Assembly: GCA_037954325.1 (NCBI GenBank)
Contig: JBBMNZ010000030.1
Location: 4,797,001-4,861,000, forward strand
Length of the DNA stretch: 64,000 bases
Source of the DNA: Fistularia commersonii
Taxonomy: Eukaryota; Chordata; Actinopteri; Syngnathiformes; Fistulariidae
Reading direction: 5' to 3'
Shown: one piece after another, positions 1-11,095 of the stretch
How positions within the stretch are numbered: the first letter of the stretch is position 1
How the letters are laid out: each line of letters starts with the position of its first letter
Program-made: the position numbers and the translations under genes
Notes under the pieces: model-generated
Seen by the model: only the letters and a program-made list of their open reading frames with translations
Told to the model about the DNA's origin: nothing
The model's database searches: none

Positions 1-829
1 CTTTGCTCTCCGGTGGTTAAACCGAAAAGTGACCCGGATTAGAGGTAAAGTTGGCCCCGGTCGAGTGCCCCTTTATAAACTCTTTGCTGCGGGTTAGGGT
101 TCGGACGGAGTGCGGGCGAACGGAGCCTCTTGTGGATTGGGAGCCCCTCCCCTTCACCGCAAAGCCTCTCTCACAAAAAAAGAAAAAGAAAAGAAAGAAG
201 GAGGAAAGAAAAAAAAAAAGAAAAAAGGTGTAACGAATCGATCCGCAACCTCTTTGTCCCGCTAAAGAGGTCGGGGTGGGGGGGTCCACATTCTTGCAAA
301 CTTTGACACAATAAAAGTAGATCTGCCGCGTCCAGAAAATAAATCTCTCTCTCTAAATATATATATATAAATGTATGTAAACACATATGTATATATGAAA
401 TTTTGCTGGAGTGAAGGAGTTTCACTAGTCTTGATCGGTGTTTTTTTTAACTTGTGCATGTATTTTATTTACAGGTTTTTTATTTCAAAGTGTTTACGCG
501 TCACGAAATCCAGCGCACCCCGTTTGTTTTATTCGCGTTTCCTTTTTCTGTCCCGCAGCTCCCGCAAACACACAGAATCCGACCACCAACCGCCCGCCTT
601 TTCCCCTCCTGTCTTTTCCAACTTTCACACACACTTTATTAAAAAAAAAATCCCAATTCCGTAGTCTTAAGCGCAAGTGTACAACTGAGTTGTGGGCTGC
701 GCGTCCCCGATCGGGGATGCACTTGGCTGCACAGAAACAGGGGGAGGGTGTGTGTGTGTGAGGGGGGGGAGGTGGTGGTGGGAGGGGAGCTGGAGGATGA
801 AGAGGAGGAGGGGGGATTGAAATGAAAGC
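1..829. other. Upstream non-coding sequence
   Basis: No gene is recognised here. The stretch holds an A/G-rich tract (about 172-228), a TATATA run near 357-370, short A and T homopolymers, and a GT/G-rich block at 745-800 that passes into GGA-rich sequence. A TATAAA-like string lies at about 72-77, but nothing around it identifies a start site. Short open frames here are low-complexity and show no recognisable domain. Confidence 0.5.
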
Positions 830-1010
830 CATCCTCGTAAACAATTAGAGCGGCAGATTGACAGGTGGGCTCTGACTGTCAGGGTGACGCTTGTTGAAGG
901 GGTGGAGTAAAGGAGAGGCCGGGGAGGCAGCTGGATGTGTCCGTCTGTCAGTGAGAGCCGTCCGGACGCGCCGCGCATCTCAGCCGCGCCGGAGGAAGGG
1001 GACGCACGGT
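830..1010 (+). promoter_or_regulatory. tshz1: Probable tshz1 promoter region
   Basis: CpG-rich sequence about 1 kb upstream of the tshz1 start codon. A fork-head-like GTAAACAA lies near 837 and an ATTAG core at 844-848. Three copies of the TALE (MEIS/TGIF) hexamer TGACAG, in either orientation, lie at 859-864, 876-881 and 945-950. No convincing TATA box is visible, which fits a CpG-type promoter. The exact start site cannot be read from sequence. The call rests on position, CpG content and the motif cluster, and is inference. Confidence 0.35.
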
Positions 1011-1979
1011 TTGCGCTCGATTCTCCTTCCGAGCCCTCGATATTAATAGTCCTTTAAAAAAAAAAACCGGGGGAAGGAAAAATTAAAAAAAAAAAAAAAA
1101 ACACACACCGGGAATTGAATCACGCCAGCGCAGCCGTGTGCGGTCGGGAGGGCGGGCCCGTTCCGCTGTGCCTTTTTTTTTTGCGTTTTATTTTTATTTT
1201 TTTGTTGTGGTGACTTTGTGAGATACTCAAGTGTCGGCCGTGACAGTCGGACGGACGGAGTAACGTGAGTATTCCCTTATCAACGCAGTGTGTGTGCATA
1301 CGTGTGTGAGTGTGTGTGTGTGTGTGTGTGCGGTGGGGTTCCTCTCCGCACATGCTTGACAGGCTGACACAGACCCAGCCCGGCTAACGTGTCACTCTTT
1401 CCTCTCTTTCCCCTGACCCCCCCACCCATCCACCGCCAACCCCCCTCTCTCTCTCCCAGAGACCCGGAGCGGAGCTCGGAGACCGGCGCTGGGCACCTGG
1501 ACGGACGGGAGAGGGGCGAAGGGGGGGCGCAGTTCGGAGAAAGAAAAGAAAAAGAAGACGAAACGCTTTGATCCTTTCACTTTTTTTTTCTTCCCTGGAG
1601 AAGAGTGACAAGATTCCGCGTCCGTCGCGCTTTTGGATGGAAAGACGAGCTGCGGGCTGAGACGGCCGTCCCTCCCCGGTAGACAGACACCGTGCGCGGG
1701 GCAGCTTTTCCCCCGGCAGCCGGCGGGGGACTTCCTGCGTGCGGCAGAAGTTCACCCGCCAGTCGGCGTCGCTAACCCGCGAAAAAAAGACTTCTTTTCC
1801 CCCCCTTGAGGGATCTACCCGCTTCTCCCCACCGAAGAATCGAGGAAGCGCTACCCGCTTTGATTTCTTTTTTTTTTTTTTTCCTTTTTTTTTCTTCCCC
1901 CGTCGCAACGGTTTCCCCTCCAGCTCGTCCGCGGTTGTGATCTCTGCATGAAAAGTCAAGCGGAAAGTCTTGCAGCAGC
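1011..1979 (+). other. tshz1: Probable tshz1 5' untranslated region, with a possible short intron
   Basis: GC- and CpG-rich sequence leads directly to the start codon, broken by A and T homopolymers (about 1050-1100, 1175-1205 and 1867-1893). A consensus-like donor AAC|GTGAGT has its GT at 1265-1266. A strong acceptor, a long pyrimidine tract ending in CCCAG at 1458-1459, follows. Together they would remove a 195-nt intron holding the (GT)n run at about 1306-1330. Two upstream ORFs lie in the downstream part. Exon structure here is inferred from splice consensus only. Confidence 0.4.
1637..1660 (+). other. Short upstream ORF (7 codons) in the 5' leader
   Basis: An ATG at 1637 opens seven codons (MERRAAG) and ends at TGA 1658-1660, about 320 nt before the tshz1 start. 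Its -3 base is T, so initiation would be weak. If the leader is transcribed as inferred, this uORF could modestly reduce translation of the main frame. There is no evidence of use beyond the reading frame itself. Confidence 0.35.
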
Positions 1980-2019
1980 ATGCCGAGGAGAAAGCAGCAA
2001 GCGCCGCGGCGGTCAGCAG
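1948..2019 (+). other. Second upstream ORF, overlapping the tshz1 start and continuing into exon 2
   Basis: An ATG at 1948 opens a frame shifted +1 relative to tshz1, running 24 codons to the exon end at 2019 with no stop. Because 72 nt is an exact number of codons, splicing joins it in phase 0 to exon 2. There it stays open for 92 more codons to TAG at 29307-29309. The predicted product is 116 residues and becomes strongly basic toward its end. Its -3 base is T, while the tshz1 ATG at 1980 has A at -3, so leaky scanning to tshz1 is expected. Whether it encodes a stable protein, acts only in translational control, or arises by chance is unknown. Confidence 0.4.
1980..2019 (+). CDS. tshz1: Teashirt zinc finger homeobox 1, coding exon 1
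   Basis: This exon encodes the first 13 residues (MPRRKQQAPRRSA) plus the first base of codon 14. This basic N-terminus is the invariant opening of vertebrate TSHZ proteins as I know them. The start is fixed by that match and by an A at -3. The exon ends at CAG|GTAAGC, with GT at 2020-2021, leaving phase 1. Joining its final G to the CT that opens exon 2 restores an alanine codon followed by tyrosine, giving the SAAY sequence expected of TSHZ1. The family's gene layout, a tiny first coding exon and one giant second exon, is kept. The reading frame does continue past the donor, but into pyrimidine-rich intron sequence of no recognisable coding character. Confidence 0.93.
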
Positions 2020-2036
2020 GTAAGCCCCGGCTTTCA

Positions 2037-2163
2037 GCAAACAAACACCCCCCCATTCCTCCCCCTTCTCCCCCCGCCGCCTTCCTCCTCCTTCCCCCTC
2101 CTCCTCCTCTTCGTCCTCCCTCCTTCCTTCCCCCTCCCTCCCTCCCTCTCTCTCCCCCCCGCC
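2037..2163 (+). repeat. Pyrimidine-rich tract immediately downstream of the exon 1 donor
   Basis: About 125 bp of almost pure C and T on the + strand, built of CCT/CTC-like units, starts 17 nt after the splice donor. A related CTC-rich stretch lies at 2788-2831. Such homopyrimidine:homopurine tracts can form triplex DNA and bind PTB-type proteins in RNA. That consequence is general knowledge, not something shown here. Confidence 0.7.
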
Positions 2164-3497
2164 GCCTCAGTCAGATGCACTTTACCGCCCCGCGGAAACA
2201 CACGCATGTTAAGTTTAGCCCGCAGCTGATAGACCGGATGTCGGACGCGGAGCCGGCGGGTACCCGTGGGGAAGGGGGTAGCCGCGCGTCGTGGTCCTGT
2301 GGTCACTCCGAGCAGGCCCGCCGACCCCACCTTTCGTCTTTACCGAACCAGCGTCGTTTAACCGGCGGCGGTATCAACGCTTCTCTTCCGGTGCAGCCGC
2401 GTTTGCTTGTTTTGTGTTTATGTTTTTTTTCATTTCCGGTTCCGGTTTGTATCTTCTCGCGAGACCCACACGCGCCTCCCGTTGCTCGGCGGCTGCCAGC
2501 GTCCCGAGTTTCCCCAAACAAAGCTCATCTTATCTCACTTTTCCAGGCTAACGTGTGTTGATGCGTTTAGTGCCAGTAAGGGGATAAAGAGGAGAAGAGG
2601 AGGCGGGGAGCCGAAAAGCAAAGTGTCGTAGTTTCGGGCCGCCGCCATCCTTGATTTGATGCTTGATTGATCGCCTGTCACGCAGCAGCCTTTGATCTAT
2701 TCATTCCCGATAAACATCAGTAAATCATTCACCATGGAGACGCGCATGCGCGGCGCAGCCGGACTCCCTCAAAGGATAACTTTTTGCCTCCTCCTCCTCC
2801 TTCTCCTCTTCTTCCTCCTCCTCCTTCCAGCCCTTCAAGGCCCCGAGGAGCGCAAAGAAAAGACAAATTGAAAGAAAAGTTCTCAAGCGGGGATAACTAC
2901 TTTGCGATTATTACCCAAAGAGGGAGGAAGCTCGGGGGTGGCGGGGCGTAGCGAGATCACAGAGAAGCACCCCCCCCTCCAAAAAAAAAAAAAAAACAAC
3001 CAAAAAAAACAGGGGTAAAGTTTGGGATGTTACCTCCTCATGGCTTGACCCGTCTCTTTTTGTGGGTTAAAAAAAAAAAAGGAGACACAGGGAAGGCGTC
3101 TGCGGCCTGCGGGGTCGGCCGGTGAGCCGCGTCGATGGTGCGTCATGGCGAAAAAAAAAAAGAAAAGTAAAAACAACTTCTCACGTTTTAGCATCCCCGT
3201 ACTTTAAATCTCGCGTGTGCTCCGGGGTCATCGAGATCACCGTGTTTTTTCGCTGTGACCTTTTTTTTTTTTTTTTTTTTTTTCTGTATTTTTTTTTTCC
3301 CGCACGTTGACCCGTGACGCCTCAGCGCCCCGGCGGGGCCCCCGCGGGCCGCCGCGAAGCCAACCGGACACAATCCCCCCCCCCCCCCTCATCCATTTGA
3401 TGTGTCGCCCCACCACCACCACCACCACAACCCACCCCTTTCGAGAGATGTTTGTGATTGACACGTATTTCCAAAATGACGGGGGAGAGGAGCCCCT

Positions 3498-3700
3498 TTG
3501 AAGTTCACGCCGTAATGACCAAAGCCGAATAAAACAGCTGCAGAATGTTAAGCAGGCGGTGGAAATGTGAGGTTAAGCAGACTTAATCAAGGTTGTGACG
3601 GAAAGACTTTGAACTCGGCAGGGCTGTAATTTCTAATTGACGCGAGGCTTTAGTGATGGATGGAGGGAAATGTGTTTGAAGAACAAGCCTGCGATCTGAA
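3498..3700. promoter_or_regulatory. Possible intronic regulatory element (repeat-free island)
   Basis: A complex stretch of about 200 bp without simple repeats, set between homopolymer-rich sequence on both sides. It holds CAGCTG E-box-type sequence, CTTAATC and TCTAATTGA homeodomain-type cores, and a TCAAGGTTG nuclear-receptor-half-site-like string. This is only what a conserved element would look like. Without alignment it is a weak call. Confidence 0.22.
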
Positions 3701-4566
3701 AATGAATAGCGCCGCTTTTTATTCCTCCGACCCTAAATGCGTCTGACCCCCCCCCACCTCCTCCCGCCTCCGCCCACCCCGTCGACCCCAAAGGGAGCCA
3801 AATAGTGTTTGTTTGTTTTGTTTTTTTTCTGTGAAACTAGTGTTGAACTGGCATGCTTGTTTGGAGACGTCACCAAGGGTGAGCCACGTTTTTGTTTCTC
3901 GTGTTTTTTTTTGTTTGTTTTGTTTTTAAAACATCGTGTCTGAGAGTCAGAGCGGGGTCGAACCCGAAAAAATGACCCGCGTGATTTCCGTGAAGCTCGG
4001 AGGAGGAGGGGGCTGAAGAGGGACCCGTTTGAGTTGGATACAGAACCAGGGATTTCCTTTTTCACTTTACCAACAATTAGCTGTTTCTGACATTATGTTC
4101 TTTTGATAATTTCCCAGGAAGAATTACACAAGCCATGATTGGATAATGAATATTTCCAGACTTCATCGATGGCATCCATTTTTTTTCCCCCCTCTTACGC
4201 AATCTTGCAAATTCCCCACAAGATTATTGGAGTGCGTTCACGGCGGAAGTCTGCCATCTCAATGCACACTTATTTTACTTTAGTTTTGTTTTTTGGTGAC
4301 GCATACATCAGGTGTTAATGGCCAAACGCAGGCTGGCAGGCCGCGGTATTTCCAGTGCTTGACAAATGGTTTTACCCAGAAGAACTTCAACACCTCGTGC
4401 AAAGTGTGTGTGTGTGTGTGTGTGTGTGTTTGAGACCGAGTCCACATCCTCTGTGCACACACGCGTATAAACACGGGGCTATTTTTACAATGAATTACTA
4501 GATATTTCCACAATGCAGATTTGTCACGTCGGTGTTGCACTGCAAGAAAACGTTGCATATGCTCCT

Positions 4567-4573
4567 GAGAGAG

Positions 4574-4608
<35 letters not shown>
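4567..4608 (+). repeat. (GA)n microsatellite
   Basis: GA dinucleotide run with one GACACA interruption near its start. A similar (GA)n run lies at 6112-6138. Matching (CT)n runs lie at 19314-19336 and 21804-21829. Confidence 0.9.
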
Positions 4609-4611
<3 letters not shown>

Positions 4612-4855
4612 CAATAGCTGCTTGTGTGCCATTTCAAATGGGCTCTGTTTCATCAGTCACAGTGATGATTTTATACCCTGTAATGGCGCTGTACCCTATC
4701 TAGTTTATGACCAGTGACAATACATCAGTGTTCTTTCATTTGGAACCACATTACTGCATCTGTTAGTTTTGGCAGTTGAGTTCAGCGCAGTGCAATTTGA
4801 GCAGCAGAGAGTTTTGCTGCAGTCATTTGTCGTCATTTTCAGTGAGGGGGGGGGG

Positions 4856-4856
<1 letters not shown>

Positions 4857-4901
<45 letters not shown>

Positions 4902-4919
4902 GTGAGTGTGTGTGTGTGT
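4857..4919 (+). repeat. (GT)n microsatellite
   Basis: About 60 bp of GT units with GC and GA interruptions, directly preceded by a G run. It is one of many such runs in the intron. Others lie at 1306-1330, 4405-4428, 7320-7348, 8572-8597, 9234-9255, 10370-10400, 18205-18245, 18826-18846 and 27032-27059. Confidence 0.95.
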
Positions 4920-5867
4920 TTTCCCCACCACAGCCACCATTGCTGGAGTGCACTTCAGGTGTTGAGAGGTATTTCTCCCAGCCTGCATGGTAATTAATAC
5001 AGTGTAAACAATGCAAAAATATCAGGTAACCGTTTTTTTTTTTCCTTTGCATGTATTCGATTGAAATTCACAAGAAGAGGTCAAATCTTTCAGTGCGAAT
5101 AACTCAGAGCGACTTTTTTTTTTTTTTTTTTTTCCTCTTCTCATTCCACTCTGGCCAAAATAATTAGCTCAATCAATTTTGATTGTAGATCATTCTTTTG
5201 AAATCCAAGCTTCCCAAGTGAGGGGGATTTGCAGTTTCTGTTTAATATCCACATAAATCAAATGTGTCTGTCTCCTCGTGATAGGAGAGGCTGTGATTTT
5301 CCGCAGTTTTTAATTTGAAATAATCTTTCGCCGCAGCCCCTGCAAGAGCTCTCGTGAGCGCTTTTGAGCGCAAAGCACGTCGAAACAACAGCAACAAAGA
5401 GATTTATGTTAAATGTAAGAGTCGTCAAGTGACCCCTGGATGCAACCGGAGGAAGCGTCGGGCGATACGGTGCGTTATCGCGTCTAAATATGGAATGCAC
5501 GCTAACGGCTAGATCATCAGTGATCATTCTAATCAGTGGATGAGAGACTGCGGGGGGGGGGGGGAGAAAAAATGCACAAAGAAGCAGTAAGTGTGTGTTT
5601 GCCTCGATGCCGAGGCCAACATTTTTTTTGTTAAAGTCAATTGCGAGGCTGCGTCTCCGCTCTCACCAGCCGCCATATCTTAAATTAAACACTGTCACTC
5701 CAAGTAATGGATCTGTCAACTAATCATTCAACGCGTCAGTGTGATTACACTACCAGACGGTGATAAATGTATTCCACTGGAGGTAAAAAGGTCTAACCGC
5801 AAAACAATATCATTTTTTATTACCCGTCGTGCACAGCCCGCGCGGACTCCGAGTGAGACAAAGGGGC

Positions 5868-5892
5868 GGGGGGGGGGGGGGGGGGGGGGGGG
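5868..5892 (+). repeat. Poly(G) run of 25
   Basis: An uninterrupted run of 25 guanines. Similar runs occur at 11633-11651 (19) and 42403-42423 (21). These can form quadruplexes and are also frequent sites of sequencing or assembly length error. Confidence 0.85.
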
Positions 5893-6679
5893 AGCACGAG
5901 TGCCCCCAGTGCACGGTGGGATCAAGCGGGATACAGTACAGGATGAGCACGCAGGGATTGACTCGTCTCTTTCGTTGCACTCCTCTTAGGTTGAATTAGG
6001 CACGAAGATCTGAAACTCACCCAGTTTTTCCCTTTCACTCTCAGATGTGAAAGTTTAGGGAAAAAAAAATATATTTGATCCTGATCTGGATTCTCATCTC
6101 TTTTGACAGCGGAGAGAGAGAGAGAGAGAGAGAGAGAGCTGTTTCCATCCTGACAGATTTAGTGCAGGTCATGAAGAGAAGGAAAGTGACATGCTGTGAT
6201 ACTGTCAAACATGACCGTGTGGAAATGTGTGCTGTTGTTATTTTTTTCTTTTCATACCTGAAGACACTAATTAGTTTTCCGTTGTCGTCTCCCTTGATGG
6301 AAACGTTAGGCAAGTGGCTGGCCAGTCGTCTCAGTCTCGTGCACGGATCGCGCTCGTTGCTCAAGTTGTGCACTTGAGATTTAAGAGAAGTTGTTGTTTC
6401 CCCCGGTTGTGATCGGCGAGCGTTCGTTTTTCCTGATGTGCGTCGTACAGAGCCGCCCTCAAGTCCTACATTTTAATGATCTGTCTCGCGTTTAATTACG
6501 CCGCATCGCAACATTTGTCTAGATTGAAGCCGCGGTGCTGCACGGGACGCGTCTCGCCCCGCCAGCTTCTCCCGCCGACGTCGTCGGCTACTTCCTACAG
6601 ATCTCCATTCGCTGCCACCGTCGCTTCCCCAACGCGGAGAGGAGTTTCTTAATTATGACTAGAGGGTGGTTGAGGGGGG

Positions 6680-6835
6680 TGTGGGGTTGAGTTTCCCTTC
6701 TTCTCGACGGCATCATTAGCCGCGGTCCCTAATTATCCAGGTTGCTGACGGATCAGTGACAGAGCCCCGCCGATTAATGCAGACAAATTCCGCAAGCTGC
6801 CTTGATATAATCAACTCGCCACTTCTCATATCAGC
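6680..6835. promoter_or_regulatory. Possible intronic regulatory element with repeated TAATTA-type cores
   Basis: A non-repetitive stretch with CTAATTATCC (about 6729), CGATTAATGC (about 6771) and GATATAATC (about 6804) homeodomain-type cores, plus a TGACAG near 6758. CT- and poly-purine-rich sequence flanks it. It resembles enhancer-like islands near homeobox genes, but the evidence is motif content only. Confidence 0.22.
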
Positions 6836-7320
6836 AGCCTCCCTCACCCTCCCTCCCTCCCTCAACGCCGCTCCCCTCCTAGTTGTTCAGCTATAATCCA
6901 AACGGCAGAGGAGGCCCGCTGCGTGACAACTCAGCGAGCCACTCAAAACACACCTGTATCGAGGTTATAAATTGTCTGGGCGCACAATTTTGTTTACTAC
7001 CTGGACTAACTCAGTTTGTTGAGTTCACTCGACTTCCCGTCGCTGGGTTTTTATGGGGCTTTGTTTTTCCATCTGATTTTTCCCTTTATTTCGTTTGTTT
7101 GTATTGCACGGTAGGGTTCTCTCATACGCCGAGAAGCGCTATTACCCTTTATTGTCGCTGAGTTGATTTGTATTTCCTCTGCAGAAATGTAGCCGCAGTC
7201 AAAGCGAGAACGCGGCACCAGAAGATGACTTAAAGGATGACTATTGCAGCCGTATGTTGATTTTATCCGGATGTTTCTGATAAAGTATTAAATGACATTT
7301 GTCAGGAGTTTAAGCTGCAC

Positions 7321-7351
<31 letters not shown>

Positions 7352-7467
7352 GGGTGTGGGGGGGGGGGGTGTAATATTTGAAGTGAAAAGTCCGCAGAGT
7401 AAGAATGTTTGTGTGTGTGTTTGTACTTGTCTGCATAACTAAACAAGATGAGTTTTTGCCCACACAC

Positions 7468-7468
<1 letters not shown>

Positions 7469-7518
<50 letters not shown>

Positions 7519-7739
7519 CATATGCAAGAGTGAAATATTCCGATCCTGTGATATGGCAGTGTGTGTAAAGTGTCATTAACAGTTGACATTGACTGAAGGA
7601 GTCAGTGGATATATTTGCTATCCCACACTTCACTACACCCGTACTTTCATTTGCATCTAGTGTCACAGCTAGTAGGCCTCCAGGAAATCAAAGACACTCG
7701 GTTATGGGACACACACACCCACACACACACACACACACA
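7469..7739 (+). repeat. (GT)n and (CA)n pair in inverted arrangement
   Basis: A (GT)n run of about 48 bp at 7469-7516 is followed about 190 bp later by a (CA)n run at 7709-7739. On the sense strand of the pre-mRNA these two runs are complementary over roughly 28 bases. A short CACACAC also sits just before the GT run. A further (GT)n lies at 7320-7348. Confidence 0.8.
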
Positions 7740-9699
7740 GTCTCTGTCCTCATCTTCGTGGAGGTTAAGTGACAAATGAAGATCGATGACTGCTCTTATG
7801 GAAAAATAGAGAGTCGGATTGAAAATATTTGAGAATTAGGCTCGCCAGCAGGGTGACGATGTAAAGGCATTCAGCGCTGCCACTGCGAGGTAAAACTATC
7901 CCGGAGCTTAATGAGGTTCAGAGGAAGCAGGAAAGCCTGGATTTTCACTCAAGCACAACAAAAGGATCCTTGACAAAATAACAAGGTCATTTTTACAGGA
8001 ATAAAACCTTTTTTTTTTTTTTTCTTTTGAGCATGTTCATTCCTAAATACGTCCTGCGTGGAGTAATAATGCGTCTAGTCTTTCTGGGGTGTCTGTTTTC
8101 CATTCTCACTGATTTCTAAGCTACTATTCAAAACAGCTGCACAAAAAAACAGACACAATGTACATTGAGGAAAAAAAAAAAAAAAAAAGAAAAGTAGGGC
8201 AGCGATCGCTAATTATTTCTGAGCTCGGCGAAGTCGCTCTGATGAAGTGAAAAAGCCATTTGAGCGACCCGAAGACTGTGAAAGCATGAAAGGCAGGAAA
8301 TAAATTGTGCTGGTAAAATTGCTTTATGTACAATAGCTGAAATGTGTCCACTTTATTCACCTTGTACTCAGCACAAACAGAGATTGGAAATTCCATGTTT
8401 GGCCGTGTGTCATTAAGGATTAGAGAATTCAATTTTTTTTTTTAAGACATTAAAAGTTACGACTGCACACGGCATCTGTGATGCTTTATCAGAGCTGCAA
8501 AGCATTGTGGGCCTTCAGACCTCGACGTGGACCACGTGCTTCACAAACACTATCATTGCACAGTCCGGAGAGTGTGTGTGTGTGTGTGTGTGTGTGGGTG
8601 CCCCCCCCCCCGGTAATTCCAGCAGCTTGTGAATCAGACACAGAAAGAGGTAGTCAGAGGAGGGGAAGGAAGATGCAGAAAAGAGAGAGAAAATGGCGAG
8701 GCGTGATTTAAGAGGAAAAGATGGGAGGTCCCGGGTACATTCAGAGGTCAGTGTGTACTCATGGGAGCGCCTGTCTCTGCTGAGTGCATTTTCTGTGTGT
8801 GTTATGATGTTCGTCCATCATTTTTCTTTCTTTTTTTTTTTTTGTCTTGAGAGCAGTTTTATATCAGTGTGTCTTCTTTGTCTGTTAATTTTAACGCATT
8901 CTATGATTAGGGACATCAAATCCAACACAGTCTTCATGATCTCATGCGTTTGCGTACGAATGATTGAACCACCGTTGCACCAGATCGGCGATATGTGTAA
9001 TTCATTGTTGGCCGCTGACATCCTACGTGTGGGTAGCAAATGAGCATCGCTAAGATCATTTGATCAGCTTTCTGAAACTCGCCCCGGCGTCCGAGCAGAG
9101 GACGGGCTCGTGATCCACGGGGAATTGCCGCCAAGATGGCACATGTTGCGGTAAAGACGATGGTTGCCTTGACTAACCCCCCCCTCCCACAAAAACAAAA
9201 AAGCTGATTCATGTACTAAACACATGTGAATTCCGTGTGTGTGTGTGTGTGTGTGAGAGTTGCTTCTGGCGCTGTGCTTGGGGGGGACAGGAAGAGAGGA
9301 GAACTCTGAGACAACAGAGGAAGAGTAAGGGGGAGATTTTGAAGAAAAGGTATTAAAAGTGACAGATGAACAGGACTCTGGTTGACGTTCTCCTGCAGCA
9401 GCTGTGACTGCTGCCGCAGCTCTGACAGGTGTCAATTAAGAATTACTGCCGAGGCCTTGTAGTCATTTCTCCCCCCTGCCCGGCTGTCTGTCTGTGCGCC
9501 TTTTTGAGAAATAACACTTTACCCTTGTCAGCGCGTTAACGCTTCGCCAACGGTCGCCCTACAAAAACGAGTGCATGGCGGGCACGCTAATCGATACCCA
9601 GTGTATTAGCAATTATTTTGGCCATTGATTTACGGTGGGGCAGTGACTCCCACCGTGTTGTTATTAGCTACTGATTATATGTGCCTTCGCTGTACTACA

Positions 9700-9727
9700 A
9701 AACACACACACACACACACACACACAC
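9700..9727 (+). repeat. (CA)n microsatellite
   Basis: CA dinucleotide run. Other + strand CA runs in the intron include 9872-9888, 17486-17507, 17533-17550, 19047-19073, 24051-24099, 26266-26286 and 27474-27492. Confidence 0.9.
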
Positions 9728-10365
9728 CGATGCAGAAGCCTGCCCCACCGTCGCAAGTAGATTTATGTTGTTGTACACTAGCAGGTACAATAGGATACAC
9801 ACATAAGTTGGGACACGCGCTAGCGCCATCCTTGAAGTTGTGTTAGCAGATCACCGGGCAGAGACTTTAGAACACACACACACACACAAAGCGTCTTTAC
9901 AGCTGTTTACATCATTATTTGGGGACGTATTTACATAAGGGATCTGAATACACATGATCCGAACCATCACAAGGGCGCTTCCGTGAACCATCGCAAGGCT
10001 GATTTTTATTGCAGTTTCCATGAGATATAGAAAGTACAATTCCCGAATCTGGAAGCAGACTTCCATTTGGGATAGAAATGGTGGACCGTCTAATTCAAGT
10101 ATCGCTGGGAAACTGCTCTTTCTGATTGAATGAAAGGAAATGCTGACTGGAGATTTAAGCAGATGAAATGTAGACACGGCTGGATGTTGCACGCAAAATA
10201 CCAGGATCTACACAATGATTTGTCAGTAAACGTGCACGGATATAACCCAATTGCCAAATGTTGCATGTTGTTGGTGATGTAGTTGGACCATTAGCTGACT
10301 GCGGAAGAACTAACGTCACACAGCACTCGACACAACTGTATGCCATTACTACTATGAAAGCTTAG

Positions 10366-10402
<37 letters not shown>

Positions 10403-11014
10403 AATCATACCTTGAAATGAAATGATGATGAAAATGACTGCCTCTAATCAGTCATGTGACACTTTGGGACTCTTGCGTAAAGAAAGTCAAACAAATGGGT
10501 TTGTTTTTATGACGTTACAAAATAGTGTAACCTAAGATAAACCCCTCCCTTCCACTTTTCTAAACCGCCGACGTGAAATAAATGTGGTGAATGTCGGTAA
10601 AACTGGTTTTGTTGTTTGTTTTTTTTCTCAGGAAAGGTATGACTACAAATATATGACACAACTGCTGCAAGACAAACTAGCTTCTGGGAATTTTCGCTGC
10701 GCTAACAGGGTTGATTGCAATACAGTTTGAGGATGGCGACCTGTTTTTGAGTCTCCAGTTCAAGAAAACCAAAGCTACATCCATGGGGATGTAGAATACT
10801 CACGTTCTTACGGTAATCTGCTATCTCATCCTGGAACTCCTCACCTGGCAAGTGATAGCAAGTGATAGTGGTAGCAATGCAAGGTCAAGGCGATCCGGGC
10901 CGATGAACCTTCAGAGGCTCATATTGGCAATCTCTTCCCATCAGCCACCAAAGCTCATGTGCATAAACTGATGCTGGAATGTAAATATTGAGTAGAGTTT
11001 CATGTTCGGCTCCA

Positions 11015-11095
11015 GCTAAGTCAGGTCAGATTTTATTTATATAGCTCACAAACACAGCCACTAAGGATTTTATGGCACCCTCTTACTTTAGGCCC
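11015..11095 (+). repeat. Fragment of a fish dispersed repeat
   Basis: The segment reading GTCAGATTTTATTTATATAG with flanks resembles a short dispersed sequence common in fish genomes, seen also as gene-flanking SINE or retroposon tails. The fragment is too short to classify. The match is from memory and has not been searched. Confidence 0.3.

Noticed and set aside
72..77. TATAAA-like string as a core promoter
   Set aside because: It is about 1.9 kb from the start codon, outside the CpG-rich region, with no initiator or other support.
1384..2040. 218-codon minus-strand open frame opposite the tshz1 leader
   Set aside because: GC-rich sequence with poly-Lys/Gly tracts from homopolymers and no domain. 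It is a by-product of the CpG-rich leader.
4857..4993. Cys/Val-rich open frames across (GT)n runs
   Set aside because: Dinucleotide repeats read as alternating Cys-Val or His-Thr in every frame. They are repeat artefacts, here and at all other CA/GT runs.
10750..10850. Minus-strand segment reading EEFQDEIADYRKN between a CAG and a GTGAGT, like a tiny exon
   Set aside because: Only 13 residues, no family recognised, and no neighbouring exon on that strand. Splice-like strings of this kind arise by chance in a 27-kb intron. A translated search of the 41 nt with flanks would decide.
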